From Aphanomyces cochlioides (Eukaryota > Oomycota > Saprolegniomycetes > Saprolegniales > Verrucalvaceae), in NCBI GenBank assembly GCA_019828595.1, contig JAHQRK010000015.1, positions 1,426,001 to 1,490,000 of the forward strand: a stretch of 64,000 nucleotides of DNA. Direction: 5' to 3'. The notes beneath the pieces were generated by a model. The model was not told where the DNA came from, did no database searches, and saw nothing but the letters and a program-made list of their open reading frames with translations. This document shows, in pieces, positions 21,131-31,527 of this stretch; position 1 is the stretch's first letter, and every line of letters begins with the position of its first letter. Position numbers and translations under genes: made by a program.

Positions 21131-22789
21131 ATGCGTCTCTTACATCAACTGTTCGTCGCTGCAGTCTTTAGCGTCGTCCGCGGTGCGATCGTGGATACGC
21201 TTGCCAAGTGCCCAGCTGACGTCTCCAACAAGTATACTACCAAGCTAGAGGCTCAGATCAAGCTCTGTCAAGCCGCCATGAATGCCCCTCCCGATGTGCT
21301 CTTGACGGATACAAAGTTTTGCACGAAAGATGAATGCACGCAGCTCGTGAAAGACGCTGTATCATGGACATGCCAACCCAACACTTCTGACCTTATCCCA
21401 ACAAATTATTGCAACCAAACGTGCCAGGAACTGGTTCCGAAGATGCAAGATAAGAAGTTGACATGCGACAAAGTGAACAATGGCAGTATCGTGTATTGCC
21501 CTATCTGTACAGAATTTAGCAACGCTGCGGAAGGATTTATTGCGACCTGTGGCGTTTGGGATTCCGCAGAATCGCTTATTATTTCGATTTCCAGCTCGAC
21601 AAAGAAGTGCAATGATTACTATGGAACGCCAGTCCCCACCACAGCAAAGGCCGTCAGTAGCTCCACAACGTACATCGTTGTCGGTGTCGTCGGTGGTGTT
21701 GTCGTGTTAAGTGTGATTGGCTTCTACTGCTTGCGAAAGAAGCGTAGCAGCAAGGACGGCGACTACCGATCGGATTCGCAATTCAATTCCATGTGTTCGC
21801 GTCGTCCTGGCACAAATTCAGGTGGCTCATCTACGAATGCTCAAATGACAATGCAAAATGACATTCGATTCGACCCCGCCTTGTCACAATTCCGAATTCC
21901 GCAACAAGACATTCAAAATATTTCTCTCTTGGTCAAGGGTGGCTACGGTGTCGTTTTCCACGCTACGTTTGGGAAGATCGATGTTGCCATGAAGCAGCTC
22001 TTGCCATCTAAGGCAAAAGACCCCAACGCCATTCAAGACTTTATGAATGAAATTCGTTTGTGTGCCCGTTTGGAACACCCCAAGATCGTCAAATTTGTTG
22101 GTATCTCATGGTCGACGTTGCAAGATTTGGCCGTGTTGTCGGAATTCATGACCAACGGTGATGTGACGGGTCTTATCCGCAAGGAGCGCAAGAAGCCTGA
22201 AAATCAACGTATGGTCCAATGGTTCCCAAGAGGATATGGTGGTCCAAGCAAGACTGCGATTGCTGCTGATGTGATTGATGCCCTTGTCTATCTCCATTCG
22301 TTCCAGCCAACTGTTATCCATCGTGATCTCAAGTCCAAGAACGTCCTCTTGAGTGACACGTGGGAAGCCAAGTTGAGTGATTTTGGTATTTCTCGTGTTA
22401 CAAGTTTAGAAGAATCCATGACCTCAAACATTGGTACGGTGGCTTGGATTGCTCCTGAAGTGTTGACGGGCGGCCGATACACGGAGAAGGCTGATATTTA
22501 CTCATTCGGTGTACTCCTATCTGAGCTTGACACACTCCAAGTTCCATATGCTGAAATGCTGGGCAAGTCGACAGAGAATGGATTTTCGAATGCCCGTCTT
22601 GCCATGATGGTGAGCGAAGGATCACTGAAACCTTCTTTCACGGAGGGAATGCCTGAAAAACTGCTCTCGATCGCTCATGCGTGTTTGAGCTTCCAGGATG
22701 TCGAGCGTCCTTCTGCGATGCAATTGTCGTACCAATTGCACAAAATCTTGAAAGAATTCCGCGCCGAGTTGGAACAAGAGTTTGCATAA
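21131..22789 (+). CDS. Receptor-like TKL protein kinase, intact (receptor 3)
   Basis: 552 aa. Signal peptide about 1-18; ectodomain 19-175 with 12 cysteines (27, 46, 64, 69, 81, 94, 98, 112, 123, 126, 140, 160) and several N-glycosylation sites; Ser/Thr stalk; membrane segment 181-200; basic stop-transfer 202-205; juxtamembrane region to 260; kinase domain about 262-540. Kinase landmarks: KGGYGVVF (269-276), Lys288, Glu307, HRDLKSKN (397-404), DFG (417-419), APE (441-443), DIYSFGVLLSE (455-465). All catalytic residues are present, so it should be an active plasma-membrane Ser/Thr or dual-specificity kinase of the TKL group. The ligand is unknown. No introns are needed. Three paralogous remnants lie at 3313, 11607 and 13966, so this is the sole intact member here. 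Confidence 0.92.
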   Translation: MRLLHQLFVAAVFSVVRGAIVDTLAKCPADVSNKYTTKLEAQIKLCQAAMNAPPDVLLTDTKFCTKDECTQLVKDAVSWTCQPNTSDLIPTNYCNQTCQELVPKMQDKKLTCDKVNNGSIVYCPICTEFSNAAEGFIATCGVWDSAESLIISISSSTKKCNDYYGTPVPTTAKAVSSSTTYIVVGVVGGVVVLSVIGFYCLRKKRSSKDGDYRSDSQFNSMCSRRPGTNSGGSSTNAQMTMQNDIRFDPALSQFRIPQQDIQNISLLVKGGYGVVFHATFGKIDVAMKQLLPSKAKDPNAIQDFMNEIRLCARLEHPKIVKFVGISWSTLQDLAVLSEFMTNGDVTGLIRKERKKPENQRMVQWFPRGYGGPSKTAIAADVIDALVYLHSFQPTVIHRDLKSKNVLLSDTWEAKLSDFGISRVTSLEESMTSNIGTVAWIAPEVLTGGRYTEKADIYSFGVLLSELDTLQVPYAEMLGKSTENGFSNARLAMMVSEGSLKPSFTEGMPEKLLSIAHACLSFQDVERPSAMQLSYQLHKILKEFRAELEQEFA

Positions 22790-23262
22790 ATCATGAACTT
22801 CTCTCAGTTACTTATTTCATCTACCTGGTATATCCCAGACAACGTGTACATCTTGACGGATCCTTCATTGATAATGACTCAAACCGGGCGAAATGGCGTT
22901 GTGAAAATATCATGAGCTCTGCGCATTTCATACTTTCGCCATGGTTTAATCTATTCGTTATCTTTAAGACTCTCTGGAGCTGGTAGATTTTTTGGATTGT
23001 GTCTAAATCTAGCAGAACTCTCAGAACTAGCAATAGTTTGAAGACCGAATGGGTTGCTTCGTTCAACAGAAGCTTTAGAGAAAGCCTGGGTATTGGAAGA
23101 TGCATTGGAACCCTCGACGTTTCTTTCATATGCTTTCGGCACTTCGATGCGATGTCACGCGGTTTCGTTCAGATAGAAAGCAACCGGCGAAAGACGGGGT
23201 TGGTTATAATTAGAATTTGCCCAGCCTATCTATATCCCCAGGGCTACAAATTTCATTTTATC
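22790..23262. other. Intergenic between receptor 3 and membrane-protein copy C3
   Basis: No gene seen. The reading frame of C3 happens to be open back to 22999, but the family N-terminus starts at the ATG at 23263, so the extension is not taken as coding. Confidence 0.6.
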
Positions 23263-25362
23263 ATGGGCGATGACAAACCGCGGGGAATAGTCCACAAGCT
23301 TGCGTTCCAGTTAAACAGGCTCTTGGCTTGTGTGGCTGCAGGATGTGTCCTGTATTGCGAAGTCACTGGATCAACATCCAACAAGAAGCTCCTCGTTGGT
23401 GCTTCGACACCGCCAGCCCACACCGTGGCGTATCAAAGTCACCTTATCCAACAATTTCTCCCTTCCCTTGTATCTACACCTGCAGCTGTCAATAGAACTA
23501 TCCATCATATTACGGGCAACCATACTTCGTCGTCCTTTGTAGTATACTTGGACGGCGACACAACAGCACAGCAACAGCAGACGCCGGCACTACAATCCGA
23601 CTTTTGTAGCAAGACCACCGATTATGACTACCTGTATTACGATACTTACTTGGATATTGTTTTAACGGAGGTCTTTGTCGGCTATGGTGGCTGGAATTCG
23701 TCGAAGTACTGGGTGCTTGTAGACTGCAGCTATGATGGACGAATGTTTAGCGACACAACTGTGATCAAGTTTTATTTATTGGACAAAGCCATGACGCGTC
23801 TCACGTCGTTCATGCTCCAAACTCTGAGCATTACAAGACCAGAAAAGCAATTAATGACGTCTGGTGGAGCTGCCATGTGGACAACAACAAACTTGAGTTC
23901 TTTCAAGGTTGGAGACCATGATAAAGTCACAAGCTCTGAGATTGCTGCCTATTCAACAGCAATTGGGTTCACTTTTCCATATGAACCCAACAATTTCGAC
24001 CCAATACTCCTCGATGACTCAGTTCCTCCAGATGGTCAATGGCGAGCTCAGGTACCATCAACACAAGAAAAGTTTCTATTTGCCGGAACAACTGGTATTT
24101 ATCGCCGCTCACCAACTATTCAAGGCAGCTTCAATTATTTCTATTGGGAGTTGCCATCCGACCCAGTTGCATTTGCATCGACGATCCAATTCGTGGGCGT
24201 CAAAGTTTTTAAAGACTCATGGGGCTGGTTTCGTTGTTTTCTTGGTATTGGTATTGGCTCAAACATCGTGGTGAATTTTTGTGTCGCTCTCATGGTGATG
24301 CTGAATTTGTATCGCGAAAAGAATATTTTCTGGATCCCGGACGTATACCCTTCAATTCAAAGCCGTGCAATGATCCGTGCTGGTTTGCTTCTTCTGGATT
24401 GTATTATGAATAGCTGGTGGTATCCCTACCAGTGGGCTGTTAACCAAGGTAGCAAACGCAATCACTGGGGAGGCACTCTTGATTTCAACGAATCCTCAAG
24501 AGCGGATGGTCTCATGGTCGTTTTAGCAATTACTTTCTTAGCAGCCAAGGCGCTACACGTCCGTGTTCAGCTTGTGATTGTGGTGTTTATTTACGCGCTA
24601 TGCTATTACATGCGGCAATCACTTATTGCATCATGTGGGCTCTTTCTAGACGTTGTGACTCCATTTATCAAAAAGAATTACTTTGAAAACATTTTGCCCA
24701 CTGGAAACGATGCTATGGACCTATGGGCTTACCACGAGAACTTCACGACCAACTTCTGGCTCATTGCAAACGAATGCACATATTTGATTGTTGCGACTGG
24801 TACTAGTCTGGGCTACGTTTTCTTGACAATGGTATCTCTTAAGAAGGAAAAGCAAAGTTCACGGGACATGAAGTCGTTTGTCAGGCTCAGGAAGTTGAAT
24901 CAAATACACCCAGAAGTGAAAGACAATGGAGGACCTCAAGAGACTACAACAACATTTCAAATGCTACCAAATGAGCATTGGGCTCAACGGTCAACATTGT
25001 ATGGTGAGCTTAACGAATTGGATGTCCAAAATTGCAATGTCGAGAGATGTACCGGTCGAATTGCTGACCAGATCTATGGATTTGTTGCTTCTGCAAGAGA
25101 TTACGAGTACGAACAAGATCAAATGTTCGTGACTGGATCTGGCGTGTGGCTGCTTGGCTTTGTGATTGTGAATGACCAGTATGTGGTCAATATCAACCAT
25201 TACATCTACCTTTTGATCAATACATTAAGCGGTCAAACATATTTCACTGTATACGGTTTCACTCTCCAAGGCGACACTGTCTCTCGTCGAAAGCAAATAA
25301 TCTTTACCCACGATGTGCATCGAAGGGATGTATGGCGCGTCTCGTTGAAACGATTGCGTTGA
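23263..25362 (+). CDS. Polytopic membrane protein of unknown family, intact (copy C3)
   Basis: 699 aa from MGDDKPRG; this ATG is chosen because it matches the N-terminus and the 699-aa length of copy C12, although the frame is open further upstream. Architecture by eye: N-terminal signal anchor (LLACVAAGCVLYCEVTG), a roughly 300-residue non-cytoplasmic domain with VVYLDGDTTAQQ, VLVDCSYDGRMF, TRPEKQL, GGAAMW and TGIYRRSPTIQGS, then hydrophobic segments near SNIVVNFCVALMVML, RAGLLLLDCIMNSWWYPYQW, GLMVVLAITFLAAKAL, VRVQLVIVVFIYALCYYM and ANECTYLIVATGTSLGYVF. A C-terminal domain with GVWLLGFVIVNDQYVV ends VSLKRLR. I do not recognise the family. The region between the last membrane segment and the C-terminal domain is shorter and more charged than in C12. 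Likely a surface or endomembrane protein. Confidence 0.85.
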   Translation: MGDDKPRGIVHKLAFQLNRLLACVAAGCVLYCEVTGSTSNKKLLVGASTPPAHTVAYQSHLIQQFLPSLVSTPAAVNRTIHHITGNHTSSSFVVYLDGDTTAQQQQTPALQSDFCSKTTDYDYLYYDTYLDIVLTEVFVGYGGWNSSKYWVLVDCSYDGRMFSDTTVIKFYLLDKAMTRLTSFMLQTLSITRPEKQLMTSGGAAMWTTTNLSSFKVGDHDKVTSSEIAAYSTAIGFTFPYEPNNFDPILLDDSVPPDGQWRAQVPSTQEKFLFAGTTGIYRRSPTIQGSFNYFYWELPSDPVAFASTIQFVGVKVFKDSWGWFRCFLGIGIGSNIVVNFCVALMVMLNLYREKNIFWIPDVYPSIQSRAMIRAGLLLLDCIMNSWWYPYQWAVNQGSKRNHWGGTLDFNESSRADGLMVVLAITFLAAKALHVRVQLVIVVFIYALCYYMRQSLIASCGLFLDVVTPFIKKNYFENILPTGNDAMDLWAYHENFTTNFWLIANECTYLIVATGTSLGYVFLTMVSLKKEKQSSRDMKSFVRLRKLNQIHPEVKDNGGPQETTTTFQMLPNEHWAQRSTLYGELNELDVQNCNVERCTGRIADQIYGFVASARDYEYEQDQMFVTGSGVWLLGFVIVNDQYVVNINHYIYLLINTLSGQTYFTVYGFTLQGDTVSRRKQIIFTHDVHRRDVWRVSLKRLR

Positions 25363-25769
25363 TTTTATTAAAGCATGATGAAGAGCTCAGCCTTTCAAAA
25401 CATTAGGTCACTTTCAAACTTCACATGTCAAATGAAACCACAAAGGATAGCAGAAGACAAGACAATATTATTATTGTAAAAATGTACAACTGAACGCTAC
25501 ACATTGTAGTTCGTTTGGTTCATTGACAACTACATTAGATTTCGTCGTCTGTACACGAGGAGCAATCCAACAAAGAGAATAATCACAGTTAAGTCAACTT
25601 ACAAAAATAATAACTGAGATACAAGCAGTCCTAATGATTTGTCACCTTCACTAATATTGCAAAAAGCTGCCTCAAATACTTTCATGCATGTCGGTTGATC
25701 TTGCTTTTGATTTCATCTTGGATCTCAGAACATGAATGATCATCCAAATCGAAATCGATTCAGAGAAGG
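25363..25769. other. No gene seen
   Basis: Tail-to-tail spacer between C3 (plus) and C4 (minus); no motifs recognised. Confidence 0.5.
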
Positions 25770-27797
25770 TCACCTCAAACGCCGAATGGATATATGAAAA
25801 GCCTCGGACCATGAAATCTCCTCCACTGGGATACGATACATCCGTTTAGATACTTCATCATTGGTTAAACGAAAGGCATTAACATTGAAATATGTTCGAC
25901 GAAAGAAAGCGTTGACAAGGACAAAAAAGTATTGGTTTGTCTCGATCAAAAACTCATCCTTAATGATCACAAAACCAAGAAGCCACACACCACAGGGAGA
26001 CACGTAAATCTGGCCTCTTTCGTGCTCATAATCATCAAACAGAGCAACAAAGCCGTAGATTTCTCGAGAACAAAGCCAGACGAGCGTTCGATAGTCGTAT
26101 TTTCTCTGTCCATGTCACTGATATCATCGTATAGCGACGAGCGATCATACCACATCGGTTGATTTTGAGCAGCTCTTGGGAGAACGCTGATATGAGCAAT
26201 AGGGTGGATATGATGATTCCAATTGAACTTAAGACTTGAGCAAATGCCCCGCAATGATATTTTTGGGTGGTATATCCAGAGGTTTGTCAACATGACGAAA
26301 GTTACGCTGATTGCAGTTGCGAGAATTAAATACGTGCACTCGTTCACAATGAGAAGAAAGTCCGTGGTGAAATTTTCGTGGTATGCCCACAGATCCATAG
26401 CCTGCTGTCCAGAAGGGATGATGTTGTTCAAGTAATTTTGCTGGATTATGGGTTGCACTGTCGCTGAGAGAATGCTGTATGACTGCGTCAGAGACTGTCG
26501 TGTGTAGAAACATGCAACAAAAATTATCACTACGACTGGAAGCTGCACTCGAACACGGAAGAAATTCGCAGCCACATAAGTGACAGCCAGGACAACCACG
26601 AGGCCATCAGCGCGGGCATTTTCCGTGAAATCTAATGGGCCACCCAAATAGCGCTGGCCACTTTGGTTGATAGCCCATTGATATGGATACCACCAACCAT
26701 TGCCAACAGAATCAACAAAAAGTAATGCTGCACGGATAGCTGCGCGATCTTGTAGTGACGCAAAAACATCAGGAATCCAAAGAATACTGTGCTTACGATA
26801 CATATTCACCATGACAGAGATAGCAACACCAAAGTTTATGGCAATATTTATCCCGATACCATCACATAATAAACATCGGAAACATCCCCAAGAATCTTTG
26901 TTTCGCTGCGAAACCACAAACTGGATTCTTGTAATAAATTCCACTGGGTTGGATGGCAATTGCCAGTAATAGTAGTTGAAATACGCTTGAATCGTAGAAG
27001 AACGTCTATATAAACCTGATGTTCCAGCAAACTGTATCATTTCCTTTGTCGAGGTCACTTGGCCAATCCATTGCCCGTTTTGCGGAACTATGCTATCCAA
27101 AAGAACTGGAACAAAATCACCATTTTCAAATGGAAAGTCAAACCCGATCGCCACTGAATAAATTGCAGATTCGGAGCAAACGATATCGTTTTTGCTTGTG
27201 GTATGCATCGAGCTCAAGCTCGATACAGTCCACATGGCAGCCCCACCAAAGGACTCAAGGTGCTTCTTAGGTCTTACGATACTGAGAGTCTGAAGGAAAA
27301 ACGTCGTGATCTGTGTCAAAGATTGTATCTCCGATTATACGTCCTTCGTAGCTGCAATCAACAAGGATCCACGAATTAGATGCGTTCCACCCGTCATACG
27401 CTGCAAATGCGGCACTCAAAACAACATCCATGTAATCACTGTCGTACAAATAGTCAATGTCGGAGCTTAGGAGGCAGGATTTATTTTGATAGACAAGTTG
27501 CTCAGTGCTTGGCGTGACATCTAGATAAATGACAGGCGGTTGCAAAGAAGAATCGACAGTTGTTGTTTTGAGACTTTCTTCCACGTCTCTAGGGGAGTTC
27601 AACAGCAATGGAAGTAGTTGGAGAATGTTGTAGCTTTGGTATGAGTTGGCAGCGCTCGGTGTAGACACTGCACCAAGAAGGATCAGCGAGTTAGCTTGAG
27701 AGCACATGAACTCTGTAAACATAATATATCCTGCAGCTAGGCAAGCCATAAAGCGAGTACAGAGGATATAGCAAGACCTCCATTCGGATCGAGCCAT
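25770..27797 (-). pseudogene. Membrane-protein family pseudogene (copy C4)
   Basis: Minus-strand family member in three frames. 27797-27320 is the N-terminus (MACLAAGYIMFTEFMCSQAN to GRIIGDT), after which a short deletion removes the usual TTVIKxYLLDxA words and changes frame. 27319-26100 is the long central part, including GCFRCLLCDGIGINIAINFG, WWYPYQWAINQS and VNECTYLILATA. A frame change near 26090 leads to the C-terminal block MSPCGVWLLGFVIIKDEFLI, ending RRLR at 25770. Two lesions in about 2 kb: decayed but recent. Confidence 0.9.
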
Positions 27798-27984
27798 TTC
27801 CTTCAGTGAGAAAGTTGCGCTAATTATGCTCCTTGCAGTTACCGGAATTTAGTCAGGACTTAGTGCATTTGGTTATTACGATGTTGCAATTTGGTGTGAA
27901 AATCTGAGACAGCGTATATTTACGTTTGTCTTTACCATGTTCAATCGAACTTGTCCACAAAATGATATCAGTATGAATATTCCT

Positions 27985-28078
27985 GAGAGACAAGATCTCT
28001 CGAAGAAAGAAAATTATCTTTAGTCACGAAATGCATCGAAAAGACGTGTGGGGAGTCTCACCGAAAAGTCTGCGTTGA
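27985..28078 (+). pseudogene. C-terminal relic of the membrane-protein family (copy C5)
   Basis: Reads ISRRKKIIFSHEMHRKDVWG then VSPKSLR and a stop, matching the last 30 residues of C3 (SRRKQIIFTHDVHRRDVWRVSLKRLR). Nothing of the upstream protein was found, so only the tail of a plus-strand copy survives. Confidence 0.8.
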
Positions 28079-28332
28079 ATAATTGAATTAAATATATATG
28101 AGCTCATGCTTTATCAAGGAATTGTTCTTCCACTTCATATTTCCACCAAAAATGATTCCACGAGGCAGCTATGGGTGCTTTTACTCTTTTACTCTGAGAA
28201 AAGTTCATATTCTTGAAAAGGATTGGATTGCGCTTTTGCTCAATTCAGTCAGATAAGCTTCGATGTTGACGTTTACTGAATTTGTGAAAATGACGAGTTC
28301 ACTTTGAAGTTGGAAATTTTATTGAAAGTTGA

Positions 28333-30363
28333 TCACTGAAGTCGCTGAAGCGAAATATTTAATGCATCAGGCCACGAGACGTCCTCGGCAGCGATTCGAT
28401 ACATTCGTCTTGACATTGCACCACCAGTTAGACGGAAACCACGCACATCAAAATATGTTCGCCGAAAGACAGAATTAACAAGGAGGTACAAGTAGTGATT
28501 CGTTTCAATCAGGTATTTGTCGTTGATGATAACAAAGCCCAGGAGCCACACACCACATGGAGTTGCATATATTTTATCATCTTCATGCTCGTACAGTAGT
28601 CATCTGAGAATGCAATCAAGCCATAAATATTCTGTACAGCATGGCCTGAAGAGTGCTCAACTCTTGTGTTTTCAATATGCAAATCCCCCTCTTCATCGTA
28701 CAACGTCGATCGATTATACCACAATTGTTGATCTAGAGGAGATTTCCTCGGGCGAACATTAATGGGAACAATTGGATGTATACTGAGGCAATTGCTCCAT
28801 GAATGCATAGTTGACCAAGAAGTCCAGTATTTCGTCATCATGACGAAGAAAAAGCAGATTCCCGAGGCTAAAATCAAGTATGGACATTCGTTAGCGATGA
28901 GCAAAAAGTCAGTCTTAAAGTTCTCGTTATATGCCCAAAGATCCATTGCTCTCTTTCCAGACGGAATGATATTGTCCATGTAATTTTGTTGTATAATAGA
29001 TTGCACAGTAGTTGAAAGGATTCCATACGACATAGTAAGCGTCTGACGTGATTGAAAACACGCAATAAAAACTAGCACCACGACAGATAGGTGCACTCGA
29101 ACATGGAATAGATGAGCAGGAAGGTATGTAATTGCCAAAACAACCATGAGACCATCACCACGGGCATTCTCCATAAAATTTAGTGGGCCCCCTGAATAGC
29201 GCTGATTGCTTTGATTGAAGCCCATTGATACGGATACCACCATCCATTAAGTAGTGAGTCAAACAAGAGTAATCCAGCGCGAATTGCTGCTCGATCTTGG
29301 AGCGATGCGTAAACGTCAGGAATCCAAATTATGTTGTGCTTACGGTACATGTTGACCATGACTGTGAGAGCAACACCAAAATTGATGGCGATGTTGATCC
29401 AAATGCCATCACAAAGTACACATCGGAGCCATGCCCAAGAGTCTTTGTTCTTCTGAACAGCGACGAACTGTATTGTCGAAATAAAGTCCATCGAGTTGGC
29501 TGGTAGTTGCCAGTAAAAGTTACTAAAAAATGCTTGAATTGTTGGAGATTCTCGAAACACTCCTGATGTTCCAGCAAATTGTAACTTTTCTTTCGTCGAC
29601 ATAACTCGGCCGACCCATTTCCCATCTTGGGGCTCAAAGTTGTCCAATAAAATAGGCACGAAATCAGTATTCTCGAAGGGAAAATCAAATCCAATGGCCA
29701 CTGAATAATTAGCGGACTCGGAACAAATGACGACATCACCACTGGTGATTTGTAATGATTTCAACATGGTTGTAGTCCACATGGCAGCTCCACCAGAGGA
29801 CTCAAGGTGCTTCTCTGGACGAAGAATACTGAGTGTCTGAAGCATAAATGTCGTGATCTGAGTCATGGCATCGTCTAATAGATATACCTTGATCACAGTT
29901 GTGTCACCAATTATTTGCCCGTCGAAGCTGCAATCAACAAGGATCCACGATTGAGAAGCATTCCAGCCGCCATGACCAGCAAAAGCTGCATTTAAGACGA
30001 TATTCATGTAGTCATTTTCGTACAAGTAGTCAATTTCTGAGGCGATAGAACAAGAATTGGTTTGAAAGACGAGAAGTTCAGTGTCACGGATGGTATCAAG
30101 GTAAACAACACGTGACGCTGGTGAAAAACCGACTCTTGTAGTTTGCAAAACAGCATCGATTGATCTGGGCTCGTTAAGTAGCAGAGGAAGCAAGCGAGGG
30201 AAATTGTAACTCTGGTATGCATTGGCTGGGGTCGGAGCGGACGAGGCACCAAGTAGAATCATCGTATTGGCACCACCTCAGAGAACATTACGTACCCAGC
30301 AGCTATACATGCCATGAACCGAGCACAATGCTGGCGCCATGGCTTCGACTTGGGTCGGCGCAT
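28333..30363 (-). pseudogene. Membrane-protein family pseudogene (copy C6)
   Basis: Starts at the ATG at 30363 (MRRPKSKPWRQHCARFMACI). The signal anchor is followed by a small deletion and stop near 30270. The frame from 30262 then carries the N-terminal domain and first membrane segments (SAPTPANAYQSYN, ILVDCSFDGQII, WLRCVLCDGIWINIAINFG). A frame change near 29210 follows WWYPYQW; the frame from 29200 carries NQSNQRYSGGPLNF to NECPYLILASG. A last frame change near 28555 leads to the C-terminal block ending SLQRLQ at 28333. It is divergent from C7, with only 110 bp between their start codons. Confidence 0.88.
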
Positions 30364-30472
30364 GGCACCCTAAAAATACAAACTAAATTTTGAAGTTTCA
30401 CTTTTTGTGTACATGCCTAACTTATATTTAGCTTTTTAAACTTTGCAGGCTATCCTCAGTGACAACGGAATG

Positions 30473-31290
30473 AAATCAACGCCAAAACCTTGGAGACATC
30501 ATTGCAACCGAATATTGACCTGCCTCGCTGCTCTCTGTGTCATGTTTACAGAGTTCACTGGATCCCGTGCAAATATGAAGTTTCTCTTTGGGGAGATAGC
30601 ACCGCCAAGTCGAGGCACCACGTATTACAGTCACCTCTTTCCGCAGTTTCTTCCAGCCATTGTCACTTCACCACATACAGTTGACGCAACTCTTCGAGCT
30701 ACTCCAATCAATCTGTCTTCTCCATGTTCTGTGGTGTATCTGGACTTCGACTCTAACAGTGACCAACTTACACTTCAAAATGGCTCATATCTTGAAATCA
30801 ATGATATTGACTATTTGTACGACAGTGTCTACTTGGATACAGTTTTGAGCGCCGTACTTGCTGAATATGGTGGCTGGAATTCCTCTGACTACTGGATCGT
30901 TGTGGATTGCAGCTTCACTGGCCGCAGCTTGCTAGACATGACGATTCTCAAGGTCTTTCTACTCAATAAAGCGTTAACTCAGGTCACCACTCTTATTGTT
31001 CAGTCACTCAGGATATCAAGGACCGCGAAGCGTCAAATTTCGTCAGCGGGATTTGCGGTTTGGTCGATTGCAATTTCCATTCGATGGAAGTATCACTACA
31101 AGGAGATGTTATTTGCTCCGAGTCGGCCAACTACTCCGTTTCCATTGGATTTGGTTTTCCATTTGAAGAGATCGAATTTGTCTCGAGCTTCTGGCATCTA
31201 TCGGCTATCTCCAGACATTCAAGCTTATATGGATAGGTTCTATTGGGAAATGTCGCCAGACCCCTGGAATTTATCTCGAAAATTCAATAT
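30473..31290 (+). pseudogene. Membrane-protein family, N-terminal half of split copy C7
   Basis: Starts MKSTPKPWRHHCNRILTCLA with the family signal anchor and FTEFTGSRANMKFLFGEIA. It runs through YLDFDSNSDQ, IVVDCSFTGRS and SGIYRLSPDIQAYMD to FISKIQY at 31290, with small deletions and a frame change near 31080-31200. The frame also opens at 30443. The sequence then changes abruptly into repeat and transposon DNA; the missing half resumes at 35780 with SQRNKDAWGWFRCLLCDG. Confidence 0.88.
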
Positions 31291-31341
31291 ATGATATTAT
31301 GCATTCGATTCCAAATTGGACTGGGCTGCCGATCGACTAAC
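31291..31341 (-). repeat. ~400-bp dispersed repeat copy 2, outer fragment
   Basis: Reverse complement of about 4210-4262 of copy 1 (CATTCGATTCCAAATTGGAC is shared exactly). Preceded by CAATAT at 31285-31290, which also occurs at 35774-35779 next to the other fragment, consistent with a 6-bp target duplication of the repeat inside C7. Confidence 0.75.
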
Positions 31342-31527
31342 GGGACTACTTACACATATTTGGGGGTTTGCGAAACTCAACGAAACCCCTGCAATTCGAT
31401 ATTTAGTTCTGCAGTCATTGTGTGATTTTGCAAATCGTTGCCGATCAAGCGTGCAAGCAGGAAGAGAACGCATTGCGTATGAGTTGATCAATCGAGGTCA
31501 TTCAAGGTATTTATCAACTACACTAAG
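31342..31527 (+). other. Unexplained segment with a short open frame
   Basis: A plus-strand frame reads THIWGFAKLNETPAIRYLVL, then ANRCRSSVQAGRERIAYELI and NRGHSRYLSTT, stopping near 31529. It looks helical and protein-like, but I recognise no family. It lies just inside the 8-bp repeat CGACTAAC that bounds the inserted block. Confidence 0.3.

Noticed and set aside
22999..23262. 88-codon N-terminal extension of membrane protein C3
   Set aside because: Family members start at the position of the ATG at 23263, and the extension has no similarity to them.
24219..24413. Small frames within intact membrane-protein and kinase genes
   Set aside because: They lie wholly inside conserved coding sequence in other frames and show no similarity of their own.
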